A stretch of 64,000 nucleotides of DNA, taken from contig JAWSVD010000045.1 in the NCBI GenBank assembly GCA_033852095.1, positions 12,598-76,597 of the forward strand, given 5' to 3'. The stretch is from CALCKW01 sp033852095 (GTDB lineage: Bacteria; Pseudomonadota; Gammaproteobacteria; CALCKW01). The position numbers and the translations under genes are program-made. The notes beneath the pieces were generated by a model. That model did no database searches. It was given only the letters and a program-made list of their open reading frames with translations, and had not been told where the DNA came from. Positions 1 through 8,290 of this stretch are shown in pieces. Numbering within the stretch: position 1 is the stretch's first letter; each line of letters begins with the position of its first letter.

Positions 1-1440
1 CTCCACGGCGCCCAACTCCAGCAGTAACTGGTAGCCGTCGTTGATATAACGTAGCTCGGGCGGTTCGAGGAAGGGAAAATCCTCCATGTCGCCCAGGCCT
101 AGGTTGGCCATCTGCAAGATGACGGAGGCCAGGTTGGTGCGCAGGATCTCGGGCTCGGTGAACTCGGGGCGGACGTCAAAATCGGCTTCGTCATAGAGGC
201 GGATACAGACACCGGGTGCCTCGCGGCCGCAACGGCCCTTGCGCTGGTTGGCGGAGGCTTGGGATACCTTCTCGATGGGTAATCGCTGCAGTTTGCTGCC
301 CGCCGAGTAGCGCGATATCCGTGCGGTGCCGGTGTCGATGACCGAGCGAATACCGGGCACAGTGAGAGAGGTCTCGGCCACGTTGGTGGCCAGTACGATG
401 CGCCGGTTGCCGTGCGGGCGAAAGATACGCTGTTGTTCGGCGGCTGAGAGGCGACCAAACAGCGGCAATACCTCGGTGCCGCGCAACCGTTTGGATTGGG
501 CGACGTGTTTGCTCAGCGCTTCGCTGTTCTCGCGGATGTCCCGCTCGCCCGGTAGAAAAACAAGTATGTCACCGGCAATGTCACTCGCCAGCTCTTCGCA
601 GGCATCGATGATCGCGGTGGATTCATCGATCTCGGGCTGGTCCTCGGCCACTTGGCGCGGCCTGTAGCGTAGCTCCACCGGGTAGCTGCGGCCCTCGGCG
701 GTGACGATGGGCGCGTCGTTGAAGTGCTTGGCGAAGCGCTGTGGGTCGATGGTGGCCGAAGTGATGATCAGCTTCAGGTCGCGACGCTTGCGCAGCAGCT
801 GGTGCAGGTAGCCGAGCAGGAAGTCGATGTTCAGCGAGCGCTCGTGCGCCTCGTCGACGATCAGCATGTCGTAGCTGTTCAGCCAGGGGTCGCGCTGGAT
901 CTCGGCCAGCAAGATGCCGTCGGTCATCAGCTTGACCTTGGCGGTGTCCTGCAGCTTGTCGTCAAAGCGCACCTTGTAGCCAATCAGAGCGCCGAGCTCT
1001 GTCTGGGTCTCCTCGGCAATGCGGGCGGCGACACTGCGGGCGGCGATGCGGCGGGGTTGGGTGTGGCCAATCAGGCCGGCGTTGCCGCGGCCGAGTTCCA
1101 TGCACATCTTGGGCAGCTGGGTGGTCTTGCCCGAGCCCGTGTCCCCGCACACCACCACCACTTGGTGTTCGCTGATGGCCTTCATGATCTCTTCACGCGC
1201 CGCTACCACCGGTAGGGAGTCAGGGTAATTCAGCGTGGGTTTGTTCTCCGCGCGGCTCTCACGTTTGGCTTTGGAGGCGTCCACCCCTTTCTGCCAGCGC
1301 GCGAGCGCCTCTGCTTCAGCTGTGGCGTCCTGATTTTTGTTGGGCTTGCTCAGCTCGCGCAGTTGGCGTCGCAGCTTGTGCTGCTCGCCGAGCATGCAAT
1401 CGCTGATTTGGCGCTGAAGGGATCGGGTGTCGAGGCTCAT
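1..1440 (-). CDS. hrpA: ATP-dependent RNA helicase HrpA, N-terminal part (runs off left edge)
   Basis: DEAH-box RNA helicase of the HrpA family, a cytoplasmic ATP-driven remodeller of mRNA and ribosome complexes. Only the first 480 codons lie in the window; the family is usually near 1300 residues. Seen in the translation: a charged N-terminal extension of about 70 residues, Walker A GDTGSGKTTQLPK near residue 97, the DEAH box (VDEAHERSLN) near residue 193 and the SAT motif near residue 228. The long N-terminal lead and the phrase ending in LELGRGN favour HrpA over HrpB. The ATG at 1440 is the first start in the frame. No partner gene is visible on this side, because the next gene upstream is an unrelated membrane protein in the same direction. 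Confidence 0.93.
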   Translation of the reverse strand, partial: MSLDTRSLQRQISDCMLGEQHKLRRQLRELSKPNKNQDATAEAEALARWQKGVDASKAKRESRAENKPTLNYPDSLPVVAAREEIMKAISEHQVVVVCGDTGSGKTTQLPKMCMELGRGNAGLIGHTQPRRIAARSVAARIAEETQTELGALIGYKVRFDDKLQDTAKVKLMTDGILLAEIQRDPWLNSYDMLIVDEAHERSLNIDFLLGYLHQLLRKRRDLKLIITSATIDPQRFAKHFNDAPIVTAEGRSYPVELRYRPRQVAEDQPEIDESTAIIDACEELASDIAGDILVFLPGERDIRENSEALSKHVAQSKRLRGTEVLPLFGRLSAAEQQRIFRPHGNRRIVLATNVAETSLTVPGIRSVIDTGTARISRYSAGSKLQRLPIEKVSQASANQRKGRCGREAPGVCIRLYDEADFDVRPEFTEPEILRTNLASVILQMANLGLGDMEDFPFLEPPELRYINDGYQLLLELGAVE

Positions 1441-1518
1441 GGGCGGGGCTGGCATTCACAAAAAACACAGTTTAACACCTGAGGCCCGGCATTTTAGAGC
1501 TGAGCGAGCGTGCAGAGA

Positions 1519-2187
1519 CTAGCGATCGTCGCCGGCGCGCTTGTCTAAGGCATCGGCGATGCGCGCCATGTATTGTGTGGATTGCTCCTGCAGCTTTAAC
1601 TGCGTCTCGTAGTTGTCCGCTATGCGTTGCTGCGGCGAGCCCTTGGCCTGGCACTTGCGGAAAAGCCAACAAAAGAGGCCGATGAAAACAAAGAACGGTA
1701 TCCAGCTTATCAGTGACTTTAGCCAAGCCGGTTTGGCCGATGCTTGCTTGCGCGTGGTCGCGCTGGATGTCTTGCGCTTCATGCAGCAGCGATCGATCTC
1801 CGCATCCAGTATGCGCACGCTGTGTGAGGCGTAGTCGGCTTTCGGCCGGGCTGCCAGCCCCTGTATGCGGAAGGCGACGAAATCGTTGGCCGGCACCACC
1901 AGCGAATAGAAGTTCTCGTGCATCGCGTCGATCAGTTCGCCCGAGCCGTCAAAGAACTGAACTTCAAGGGTCAAGTCCTTGAGCTTGTTGAACGAACTGT
2001 TGGATATTTTCCCCACCACGGTGGCGGTGTCGTAATCCTCGTGGCTGATAAAGCTCAGGGTGCTGTTGATCACTTCCGCAGGAATGGTCTCATCGGCGTT
2101 GAGGGTTTTTAGGGGCATGAGCAGCAAGGCAAGCAGCAATACAAGGTATGGCGTGTTATTCCGGCGCCACTTCGTTAATATTTGCAC
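1519..2187 (-). CDS. Exported FxLYD-like protein with C-terminal membrane anchor, function unknown
   Basis: Protein of 222 residues. Residues 12-30 form a hydrophobic signal peptide or anchor ending near LNADET. Residues 45-110 resemble an FxLYD domain: a beta-rich stretch with a VVGKISN..F..L.....V.FFD.SGELI pattern. A second hydrophobic helix lies at about residues 150-168 (LISWIPFFVFIGLFCWLF), followed by a charged coiled tail. This suggests a periplasmic domain tethered to the inner membrane with a small cytoplasmic tail. The FxLYD assignment rests on pattern only. It sits 78 bp upstream of hrpA in the same direction and could share its transcript. No function can be assigned. Confidence 0.7.
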   Translation of the reverse strand: MQILTKWRRNNTPYLVLLLALLLMPLKTLNADETIPAEVINSTLSFISHEDYDTATVVGKISNSSFNKLKDLTLEVQFFDGSGELIDAMHENFYSLVVPANDFVAFRIQGLAARPKADYASHSVRILDAEIDRCCMKRKTSSATTRKQASAKPAWLKSLISWIPFFVFIGLFCWLFRKCQAKGSPQQRIADNYETQLKLQEQSTQYMARIADALDKRAGDDR

Positions 2188-2256
2188 AGCATTAATCCCT
2201 CAATAGCCAGTCCGTGATGTGTTTCTTGCGGTTTCAGGCCTGTATCGGAAAATCTT

Positions 2257-3069
2257 GTGATTGCTAAATACCCCGAGCGCATTGTCTGCTTGACTGAAGA
2301 GCCCACCGAAATCCTCTATTTACTGGGAGAGCAGGATCGGATCGTGGGCATCTCTGGTTTTACTGTGCGGCCCGCGCAGGCACGAAAAGAAAAGCCCAAG
2401 GTCTCGGCCTTCACCAGCGCGAAGATCGGCAAGATACTTGAACTCAAGCCCGATTTGGTGGTGGGGTTTTCCGATCTGCAGGCGGATATCGCCGCGGAGC
2501 TGATCAAGGCGGGGGTGACGGTGTTGATTTTCAATCACCGCTCGGTCAATGAGATTCTCAACATGATCCTCACCTTGGGTTCGATGGTGGGGGCAGGTGA
2601 CAAGGCCGCCAGCTTGGTCGAAGGCTATCGCGCACGCATTGTCGAGCTGCAGGCAAAGGCCGCACAGATGCCGCGCAAGCCGCGTGTTTACTTTGAGGAG
2701 TGGGACGACCCACTGTTCACGGGCATTCGCTGGGCGGGTGAGCTGATAGAGATCGCGGGCGGGGTGGATTGTTTCGCCGATCTGCACTGGGCGAGCATGG
2801 GAAAGGACCGGATTTTGGCTGACCCTCTCGAAGTGGCGCGCCGCCAGCCCGACATCATCATCGGTTCCTGGTGTGGCAAGAAGTTCCGCCCAGAGAAAGT
2901 AGCCGCGCGTCCTGGCTGGGAAGATATTCCCGCGGTGCGAGACGGCGAGCTGCACGAAATCAAATCGGTGGATATATTGCAACCCGGCCCCGCGGCACTG
3001 ACTGATGGCTTAGAGCAGATGGTGGCCATTGTCGAAGCATGGCGCTTGAGATTTCAGGGTGTTCCGTAG
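2257..3069 (+). CDS. BtuF/FepB-type substrate-binding protein lacking a signal peptide
   Basis: Member of the COG0614 cobalamin/iron-siderophore binding-protein family, 270 residues. The N-terminal PERIVCLTEEPTEILYLLGE and the LKPDLVVGFSDLQADIAAEL block are typical of the first lobe. A long linking helix (residues about 115-140) and a C-terminal lobe ending LTDGLEQMVAIVEAW follow. The start is GTG at 2257, preceded by GGAAAA at good spacing; an in-frame stop at 2215 rules out much extension. No signal peptide is seen, which is odd for a periplasmic binder, although solo cytoplasmic relatives are common in genomes. No BtuC/BtuD or TonB receptor gene lies nearby, so the ligand (corrinoid or other) is inferred only from the family. 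Confidence 0.8.
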   Translation: MIAKYPERIVCLTEEPTEILYLLGEQDRIVGISGFTVRPAQARKEKPKVSAFTSAKIGKILELKPDLVVGFSDLQADIAAELIKAGVTVLIFNHRSVNEILNMILTLGSMVGAGDKAASLVEGYRARIVELQAKAAQMPRKPRVYFEEWDDPLFTGIRWAGELIEIAGGVDCFADLHWASMGKDRILADPLEVARRQPDIIIGSWCGKKFRPEKVAARPGWEDIPAVRDGELHEIKSVDILQPGPAALTDGLEQMVAIVEAWRLRFQGVP

Positions 3070-3745
3070 CAGGCTGTGCGGGCTAAGCGTGCGGACAAAG
3101 TGTCTCTATCTGATTCTTATCGTCACGTTTCATATGGCCTTGTCGTCGTGTTCTGCTGTTTGGAAAAACGAGTACTTGGTGCCGGTTCCGCCTGAAGCCG
3201 CGGTAGAGTCAAATTTGTTTGATTGGGAGACGAGGATCTACGGAGGACCTTCTATAGGGCGAACAAAACCTGATGTATTCGCGATAGATTACAAGGGCGC
3301 TTTTGTCTTCGTGTATCCCAGATTGTTGCATGATTCAGCGATGGTCGGGTTGCCAATCGTTCCGCTGGGCATGCCAGTCTCCAATATTAAAAATATCAGT
3401 AGAACTCTCTTTGATGTTCGACTCTTTGACCCCGCTGGACTGTATGCGATTAAGCCGACAAAAGTCACGCTGATAAACCCCAGCGGAAAACTACAAAGTT
3501 GTGATCTGATTCGGTTTACAAAAGACTCGGTGGGCCTGCGGTACAGATGTACTCGAAAGTTGGTGCTGTTTTTGGTTGATGCTGATCATTTGGAGCTCGA
3601 ATTTAACGACGGCGGGTCCATTGTTTTGGGCCTCACTCCTCGGGTGCTGCGAGGCTACTCGCCGTTATTCTCTTTTAACGGCATAGCTGCTAAGTCAAAG
3701 CTAACGTTGCGGATTGATGGCAAGCGTTTTTCGTACCCAGATTAG
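3059..3745 (+). CDS. Hypothetical lipoprotein
   Basis: 228 residues from the GTG at 3059, overlapping the binding-protein gene by 11 bp. A second GTG at 3089 would give a neater signal peptide (RTK, then a hydrophobic stretch to LSSC). The lipobox L-S-S-C at residues 28-31 predicts a diacylglyceryl-modified cysteine. The mature part is beta-rich, with alternating hydrophobic strands and a DPAGLY..KPTKVTLINPSG segment. I recognise no family. Base composition is visibly more AT-rich than the neighbours, which may point to a recent arrival or weak selection. A 7-bp inverted repeat (3757-3763 and 3773-3779) follows it, at the convergent junction with patZ. Confidence 0.6.
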   Translation: MFRSRLCGLSVRTKCLYLILIVTFHMALSSCSAVWKNEYLVPVPPEAAVESNLFDWETRIYGGPSIGRTKPDVFAIDYKGAFVFVYPRLLHDSAMVGLPIVPLGMPVSNIKNISRTLFDVRLFDPAGLYAIKPTKVTLINPSGKLQSCDLIRFTKDSVGLRYRCTRKLVLFLVDADHLELEFNDGGSIVLGLTPRVLRGYSPLFSFNGIAAKSKLTLRIDGKRFSYPD

Positions 3746-3777
3746 AGCCAGGGCCCGATAACTCAAGGGCTCAGTTA

Positions 3778-6498
3778 TCAGGCACTTTGTCGCTGCACTT
3801 CCTCGTAGCTCAGCAGGTCGAGGCTGTAGATCAGCAGCTCGATGTCTTCTGGGTCACGTCGGCTGGTGAAACCCAGGGTTTTCATCAGGTGTTCCATGGC
3901 CTGGTTGTTGCGCAGCACCGAACCCTCCATCTCCTGCAAACCGTGTGCTTTGGCGTGCTCGATGAGTTTGTGCATCAAGACTTTGGCCAAACCGTGGCCG
4001 GTCCAATCATCGCCCAGCGCGATGGCGAACTCGCAGCTGGTTTTGTCGGGGTTCTGGCTGTAGCGGGCCACGCCGATAAGCTCCGGCCCAAATTCGCCGG
4101 GGTGCATCAAGACCAGCGCCATCTCGCGCACGTAGTCAACCTTGGTGAATTTCGCTAACAGTGCAGGCGGCAAGGATTTGAGCACCTGCATGAAGCGGTA
4201 ATAGCGCGATTGATCGGACAAGCGATCTTGGGCGAACACACGCAATTGCTCCCCGTCCTCGGGGCGGATGGGCCGCAGTTGTATGGGGGTTCCGTCCTTC
4301 AGCGCGGTCTGACTGACCCACTTGCTGGGGTAGGGGTGGATGGCCATGTGGCTGTAGTCGGTGGCTTCATGCGCGCGGCGTTGTAAGACCACGTGGGTGT
4401 TCTCGGCGATCACCCCGTCTGCGTCGACTAACAGGGGATCGATAGTCAGCGTGTGCAGCTTGGGGATCTCGCAGGCGATGTTGGAGACGCCGAGCAAGAA
4501 ATCTCGCAACGCTGATTTGTCGACACCGGCAAAGCTGCGGTAGCGGTTGAGCAGCGGGGCGATGGACGGGTTTTCCAGTAGCCTGTCCACCAGAAAGCTA
4601 TTCAGCGGTGGCAATTGCACCGCCTGTCCGCTGGCGCCTGAGAGGGTGCCAGATACGCCGACGGAGCGCAGCGATATGACCGGGCCGTACTGCGGTGTGT
4701 TTTGGATTTCCAGTGCGAATCGCCGTGCGCTGGGGCGGTTCAACATCGGGGTGACGATGATGATCGCTGGGTTACTGCCGTTGTACAGTCGGCAAAAGTT
4801 ATGCAGCAATTGCTGGTAGTGCTCGCGCAGTTGTTGCTCGTCGTGGATGTTGAGCTGCACACCGTCCACTTCCGTGCGGTGGCTGACGCAGCTTTTGCAC
4901 AGGGACAACGCCACGGGGTAGCCGAGTTGTTCTGCGTGTGCAACTGCATCGTCCGCGCTAAGCGCTTGGCGTGCTGCGTTGGTCGGCAGCTGGAAATGCT
5001 GCAGCAGCGCGTTTGCCTCTGGTAGGCGCATGACGCGGCGGCCCTCATCCAGTACGGCATCAACCATGGTGCGGGCATCATCCACGGCGGCTTGCTCGCG
5101 CCAGCCGCTGGCGTCCGGTACTTGCAGCAGTAGCTTTTGATTTTGCAAGTGTGTGCAGAGATAGCTGTAGCCGTTCGCCGCTGATTCAGGGGTTCTGAAA
5201 GTAGGGACCTTCTGCGACCGCAGCAGCTCGCGCGCCTTGCCTGCGTGGTGTTCGCCTAGCCAACAGGCCAGCACCGGCACCGAAATGCGGCGGCTGGCTG
5301 CGATCAGCGCATGCGCCACCGTGCTGCTGTCGGTCCAGCCGTCCGGCGCGTGCGCAACCATGATGGCGTCTACCACTTTACTCTTGCCCAGCAGCTCGAT
5401 CACTTCAGCTTGTGTCTCGGCGCTGGTGTTACGGCCGCGCAAAACAATAGGGTTGCGTCGGGACCACTCAGTGCCCAGCAGGGCATCGAGCTGTTGTACG
5501 GTTTCTTCGGGCAGTTGTTGCAATGTATTGCGGCTGCTGGCGAGCTTGTCGGCGATGAGAGACGCGGGGCCCTTTCCATTGGCGACCACCGCGAGGGCGT
5601 TGCCGTTCAGTTTTATGTTGCTGCTCAGTATCTGTGCGGCAGAGAACAGTTCGCCAAATTTGTCCACCCGCACCGCGCCAGCACGGGCCAGCGCTGAATC
5701 ATTGATGTGGTCGAAATTAAGCAGCTCGCCGGTGCGGTTGAGAGCGTCGCAGTATTGTCGGCCAGATTCTGGTGATTTCATCACCACGACGGGTTTGACC
5801 CTGGCGGCGGTTGACAGTGCGTTGAGAAATTCGCTCGCTGCGGGGATGTTGTCCAAGTAGATCAAAATAGCGTGTGTGCGGTGGTCGTGCAGCAGGTAGT
5901 CGAGCATTTCGCTGATGCTCAGATCACTCTCGCTGCCAGGCGTGATAATGGTGGAAAAACCGACGTTGTTGCTGTGCGCCCAATCCACAATGGCGCCGCA
6001 CATGGATGCCGAGTGCGATATCAAGCCGATATTGCCCTGCTGCAGGGGCAGGGATGCGGGGGTGAGAGTGAGCTTCGACCAGGTGTTGACCAGGCCCATG
6101 CAGCCGGGCCCCAACAAGCGCAAGCCCAACTTGCGCGCTTTGTTTGCCAGCTCTTCTGCGGTGGTGCCCCAGCGCCTGTTGGAGGCAAAGCCCTGTGTCA
6201 TCACCACCAAGTATTTGATGCCGCGCTGGGCGCAGTCTTCGATCACGCGCTCCACCGTGTGCACCGGGCTGACCACCACAGCCAGGTCTACCGCAGCGGG
6301 CAGGGCTTGGGCCGAGGGGTAGCACTTTTGATCGGCTATGCGGTGATAACCAGGGTTGACCAATAACAGCTCGCCCGCGTACTCCCCGGCAAGCAATGAT
6401 TCGTGTACCCGCTGTCCGAAAGAGTGCCTGCGCGAGCTCGCGCCGATCAGCGCTATTGAGCTGGGTTGAAACAGGGGTTGCAGGTAGTGTTCGTGCAT
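3778..6498 (-). CDS. patZ: PatZ-like protein lysine acetyltransferase (acyl-CoA synthetase NDP-forming fold plus GNAT domain)
   Basis: 906 residues, close to E. coli PatZ (886), in the same domain order. An N-terminal CoA-binding Rossmann domain (FQPSSIALIGAS at residue about 10) is followed by two succinyl-CoA-ligase-like domains to about residue 450. An ATP-grasp-like region spans about 480-700 (QLGYPVALSLCK, CVSHRTEVDGVQL), and a C-terminal GNAT domain starts near residue 730 (IQLRPIRPEDGEQLRVF; GHGLAKVLMHKLIEHAK). Family members acetylate lysines of metabolic enzymes, notably acetyl-CoA synthetase, using acetyl-CoA. The gene is divergent from an HDAC-family deacetylase, which suggests a linked write/erase pair. 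The start is ATG 6498; no strong ribosome-binding site is seen. Confidence 0.85.
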   Translation of the reverse strand: MHEHYLQPLFQPSSIALIGASSRRHSFGQRVHESLLAGEYAGELLLVNPGYHRIADQKCYPSAQALPAAVDLAVVVSPVHTVERVIEDCAQRGIKYLVVMTQGFASNRRWGTTAEELANKARKLGLRLLGPGCMGLVNTWSKLTLTPASLPLQQGNIGLISHSASMCGAIVDWAHSNNVGFSTIITPGSESDLSISEMLDYLLHDHRTHAILIYLDNIPAASEFLNALSTAARVKPVVVMKSPESGRQYCDALNRTGELLNFDHINDSALARAGAVRVDKFGELFSAAQILSSNIKLNGNALAVVANGKGPASLIADKLASSRNTLQQLPEETVQQLDALLGTEWSRRNPIVLRGRNTSAETQAEVIELLGKSKVVDAIMVAHAPDGWTDSSTVAHALIAASRRISVPVLACWLGEHHAGKARELLRSQKVPTFRTPESAANGYSYLCTHLQNQKLLLQVPDASGWREQAAVDDARTMVDAVLDEGRRVMRLPEANALLQHFQLPTNAARQALSADDAVAHAEQLGYPVALSLCKSCVSHRTEVDGVQLNIHDEQQLREHYQQLLHNFCRLYNGSNPAIIIVTPMLNRPSARRFALEIQNTPQYGPVISLRSVGVSGTLSGASGQAVQLPPLNSFLVDRLLENPSIAPLLNRYRSFAGVDKSALRDFLLGVSNIACEIPKLHTLTIDPLLVDADGVIAENTHVVLQRRAHEATDYSHMAIHPYPSKWVSQTALKDGTPIQLRPIRPEDGEQLRVFAQDRLSDQSRYYRFMQVLKSLPPALLAKFTKVDYVREMALVLMHPGEFGPELIGVARYSQNPDKTSCEFAIALGDDWTGHGLAKVLMHKLIEHAKAHGLQEMEGSVLRNNQAMEHLMKTLGFTSRRDPEDIELLIYSLDLLSYEEVQRQSA

Positions 6499-6886
6499 TG
6501 GGCCGGGAGCTCTTCAACGGGTAGGGGCAATCATTGAGTCGTGGTGTGTGTTCCAGGCCCCTTCAAAGAACACCCACGCAGTGATGCAGGAAATAAACCA
6601 AATGATTCGCTGAGTTAAAGCGCGATCTAGCAGCCGTATGTGAACAGGCAACCAAGGGGGTCATTGCAGTGCAACAAATTGAAGGGTAGCGCATGCAAAA
6701 GGGAAAGGAAATTGGCTTCGCCAAAGTCGCGCAGCATAGTGATGGTGTCGACTCGGGGCGGTGGAATAGTGCAGAATATCGTCGCTTAGGCATTGCGCGC
6801 TCTTGGGATTCGCCCTGACGGCCCCTGCGTACCGGTAGCGCTGCGATTTTCGCGATGCACAAAATTCGAATTTGAGGAAACCCCTG
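6499..6886. other. Divergent intergenic region between patZ and the deacetylase gene
   Basis: About 390 bp between two divergent genes, so it should hold both promoters. A 41-codon frame at 6693-6818 (+) starts MQKGKEIGFAKVAQ with a weak GAAGGG upstream. It resembles nothing I know and is not called as a gene. No clear operator palindrome was found. Confidence 0.4.
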
Positions 6887-7816
6887 TTGGCAACGGCATA
6901 TATTACCCACCGGCACTGTCAGCTGCATGACATGGGCGAAGACCACCCCGAGGCACCGCGTCGCCTGCGCGCCATAGACGACGCGCTGTTGGCGCAACAG
7001 CTCTACGATTTTCTGCGCCATTTCGATGCCCCGCTGGCCACGCCAGAGCAATTGCTGCGTGTGCACCCCCAGCACTACCTGGATCATCTGGAGCGTCTGG
7101 CACCCACGGATGCACAGGGCATTGTCACCATCGACGACGACACCATCATGAACAGCTATTCGCTGATCGCGGCCAAACACGCGGCGGGCGCGGGTGTGTT
7201 GGCGGTGGACACGGTGATCGCTGGTGAGGTGCGCAATGCCTTCTGTGCGGTCAGGCCGCCCGGCCACCACGCCGAGCGCGAAGAAGCGATGGGCTTTTGT
7301 TTCTATGGCAATGTCGTGGTCGCCGCCAAGCACGCCCTGGAGCACCACGGTCTGGCGCGGGTGGCGATCGTGGATTTCGATGTGCACCACGGCAACGGCA
7401 CAGAGGATCTGGTCGAAGATGATGGGCGCATTCTGTTTTGCTCCAGTTTCGAGCAGGGCGCCTACCCCAATCGCTTTCGCGATGATCTAGAGGGTCAGCG
7501 CATCAACACGCCCTTGCCCCGTGGCGCGGCGGGGCCCGAGTTCCGCTGTGCCGTGCAAGAGAGCTGGCTGCCGCAGCTCGATGCGTTCCAGCCGGAGATG
7601 ATCTTCGTATCCGCGGGTTTCGATGCGCATGTCTTGGACCCGATGGCGGACTTGGCATTTGTGGAGGACGACTACCGCTGGATCAGCCACCAGCTCTTGG
7701 CCGTGGCTGACAAGCATTGCGGTGGGCGTTTAGTCTCCCTCTTAGAGGGGGGCTACGATCCGGCTGCGCTCGGCCGCTGTGTCACCGCGCACGTGCGCCC
7801 TTTGATGGGGCTGTGA
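6887..7816 (+). CDS. Histone deacetylase family (class II type) zinc deacetylase
   Basis: 309 residues from a TTG at 6887. That TTG has GAGG nine bases upstream, and its product begins like relatives (ATAYITH..C.LHDMG..HPE). The open frame continues to a TTG at 6872. Seen motifs: RPPGHHAE with the catalytic histidine pair, DFDVHHGNGTED with the zinc Asp and His, SAGFDAH with the second zinc Asp, and EGGYD with the transition-state Tyr. All catalytic residues are therefore present. Family members remove acyl groups from lysine (AcuC-like) or from small amides such as acetylpolyamines. The sequence cannot tell these apart, but the divergent patZ-like acetyltransferase favours protein lysine deacetylation. 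Confidence 0.9.
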   Translation: MATAYITHRHCQLHDMGEDHPEAPRRLRAIDDALLAQQLYDFLRHFDAPLATPEQLLRVHPQHYLDHLERLAPTDAQGIVTIDDDTIMNSYSLIAAKHAAGAGVLAVDTVIAGEVRNAFCAVRPPGHHAEREEAMGFCFYGNVVVAAKHALEHHGLARVAIVDFDVHHGNGTEDLVEDDGRILFCSSFEQGAYPNRFRDDLEGQRINTPLPRGAAGPEFRCAVQESWLPQLDAFQPEMIFVSAGFDAHVLDPMADLAFVEDDYRWISHQLLAVADKHCGGRLVSLLEGGYDPAALGRCVTAHVRPLMGL

Positions 7817-7838
7817 GCGGCAGCGCTGGCTGAGTGAT

Positions 7839-7871
7839 GGCCAGTCCGTACGGGCGGTGAACGGACTGGCC
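7839..7871. terminator. Perfect 11-bp inverted repeat between convergent genes
   Basis: The arms GGCCAGTCCGT (7839-7849) and ACGGACTGGCC (7861-7871) pair perfectly around an 11-base loop. They lie between the stop of the deacetylase gene and the stop of the DUF1127 gene. There is no T-run on either side. It could be a bidirectional 3'-end hairpin or a protein-binding site. Confidence 0.5.
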
Positions 7872-7905
7872 GGACAGTCTAATTCAGGCTCTAGTCTTTT
7901 GGCCT

Positions 7906-8154
7906 CTAGCGCCAGCGTGTGTCGGGCAGATCACTGGCGGCGCGGTGGCTCTCTTTGTCGGCGTCAACAGGGTCCACACCGATGTCGCGCAACATCCGGA
8001 GCGGCAAGCCCGCCAATTCTTCGCGCTCTTTGATCACTTGTTGGCGTATCCGCTGGTGCTGTATCCACGCTGTGAAGGGCAGCAAATAGTCACGCACGTT
8101 GATAGTGCCCGTCGGTGTGTGGCAGTGCTTGTCGTGGGTGGTTACACAATTCAT
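7906..8154 (-). CDS. DUF1127 (YjiS-like) small protein
   Basis: 82 residues when started at the ATG at 8154, which has AGGAG at the right distance; the frame runs on to an ATG at 8169. The C-terminal half shows the DUF1127 pattern: a basic helix, then EELAGLPLRMLRDIGVDPVDAD. The N-terminal half contains a Cys/His-rich patch (CVTTHDKHCH). DUF1127 proteins are small, often RNA-binding or regulatory, and in some bacteria affect phosphate or carbon metabolism. It is divergent from a LysR-type gene that may control it. Confidence 0.8.
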   Translation of the reverse strand: MNCVTTHDKHCHTPTGTINVRDYLLPFTAWIQHQRIRQQVIKEREELAGLPLRMLRDIGVDPVDADKESHRAASDLPDTRWR

Positions 8155-8290
8155 GATAGCTCCTATCAATATAAGTGGTCTAAGTTGGTTAACATTTCAC
8201 TGATATTGACTTTATAGGCGATGGCAGCTATTAATAAAGTGAATTGTTTTGATGACAAACGTCACATTAATTGATAGGAGAGGTGCTCTG

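Noticed and set aside
6693..6818. 41-codon frame MQKGKEIGFAKVAQ... in the patZ-deacetylase gap
   Set aside because: Weak ribosome-binding site, no known relative, and the region must already hold two promoters.
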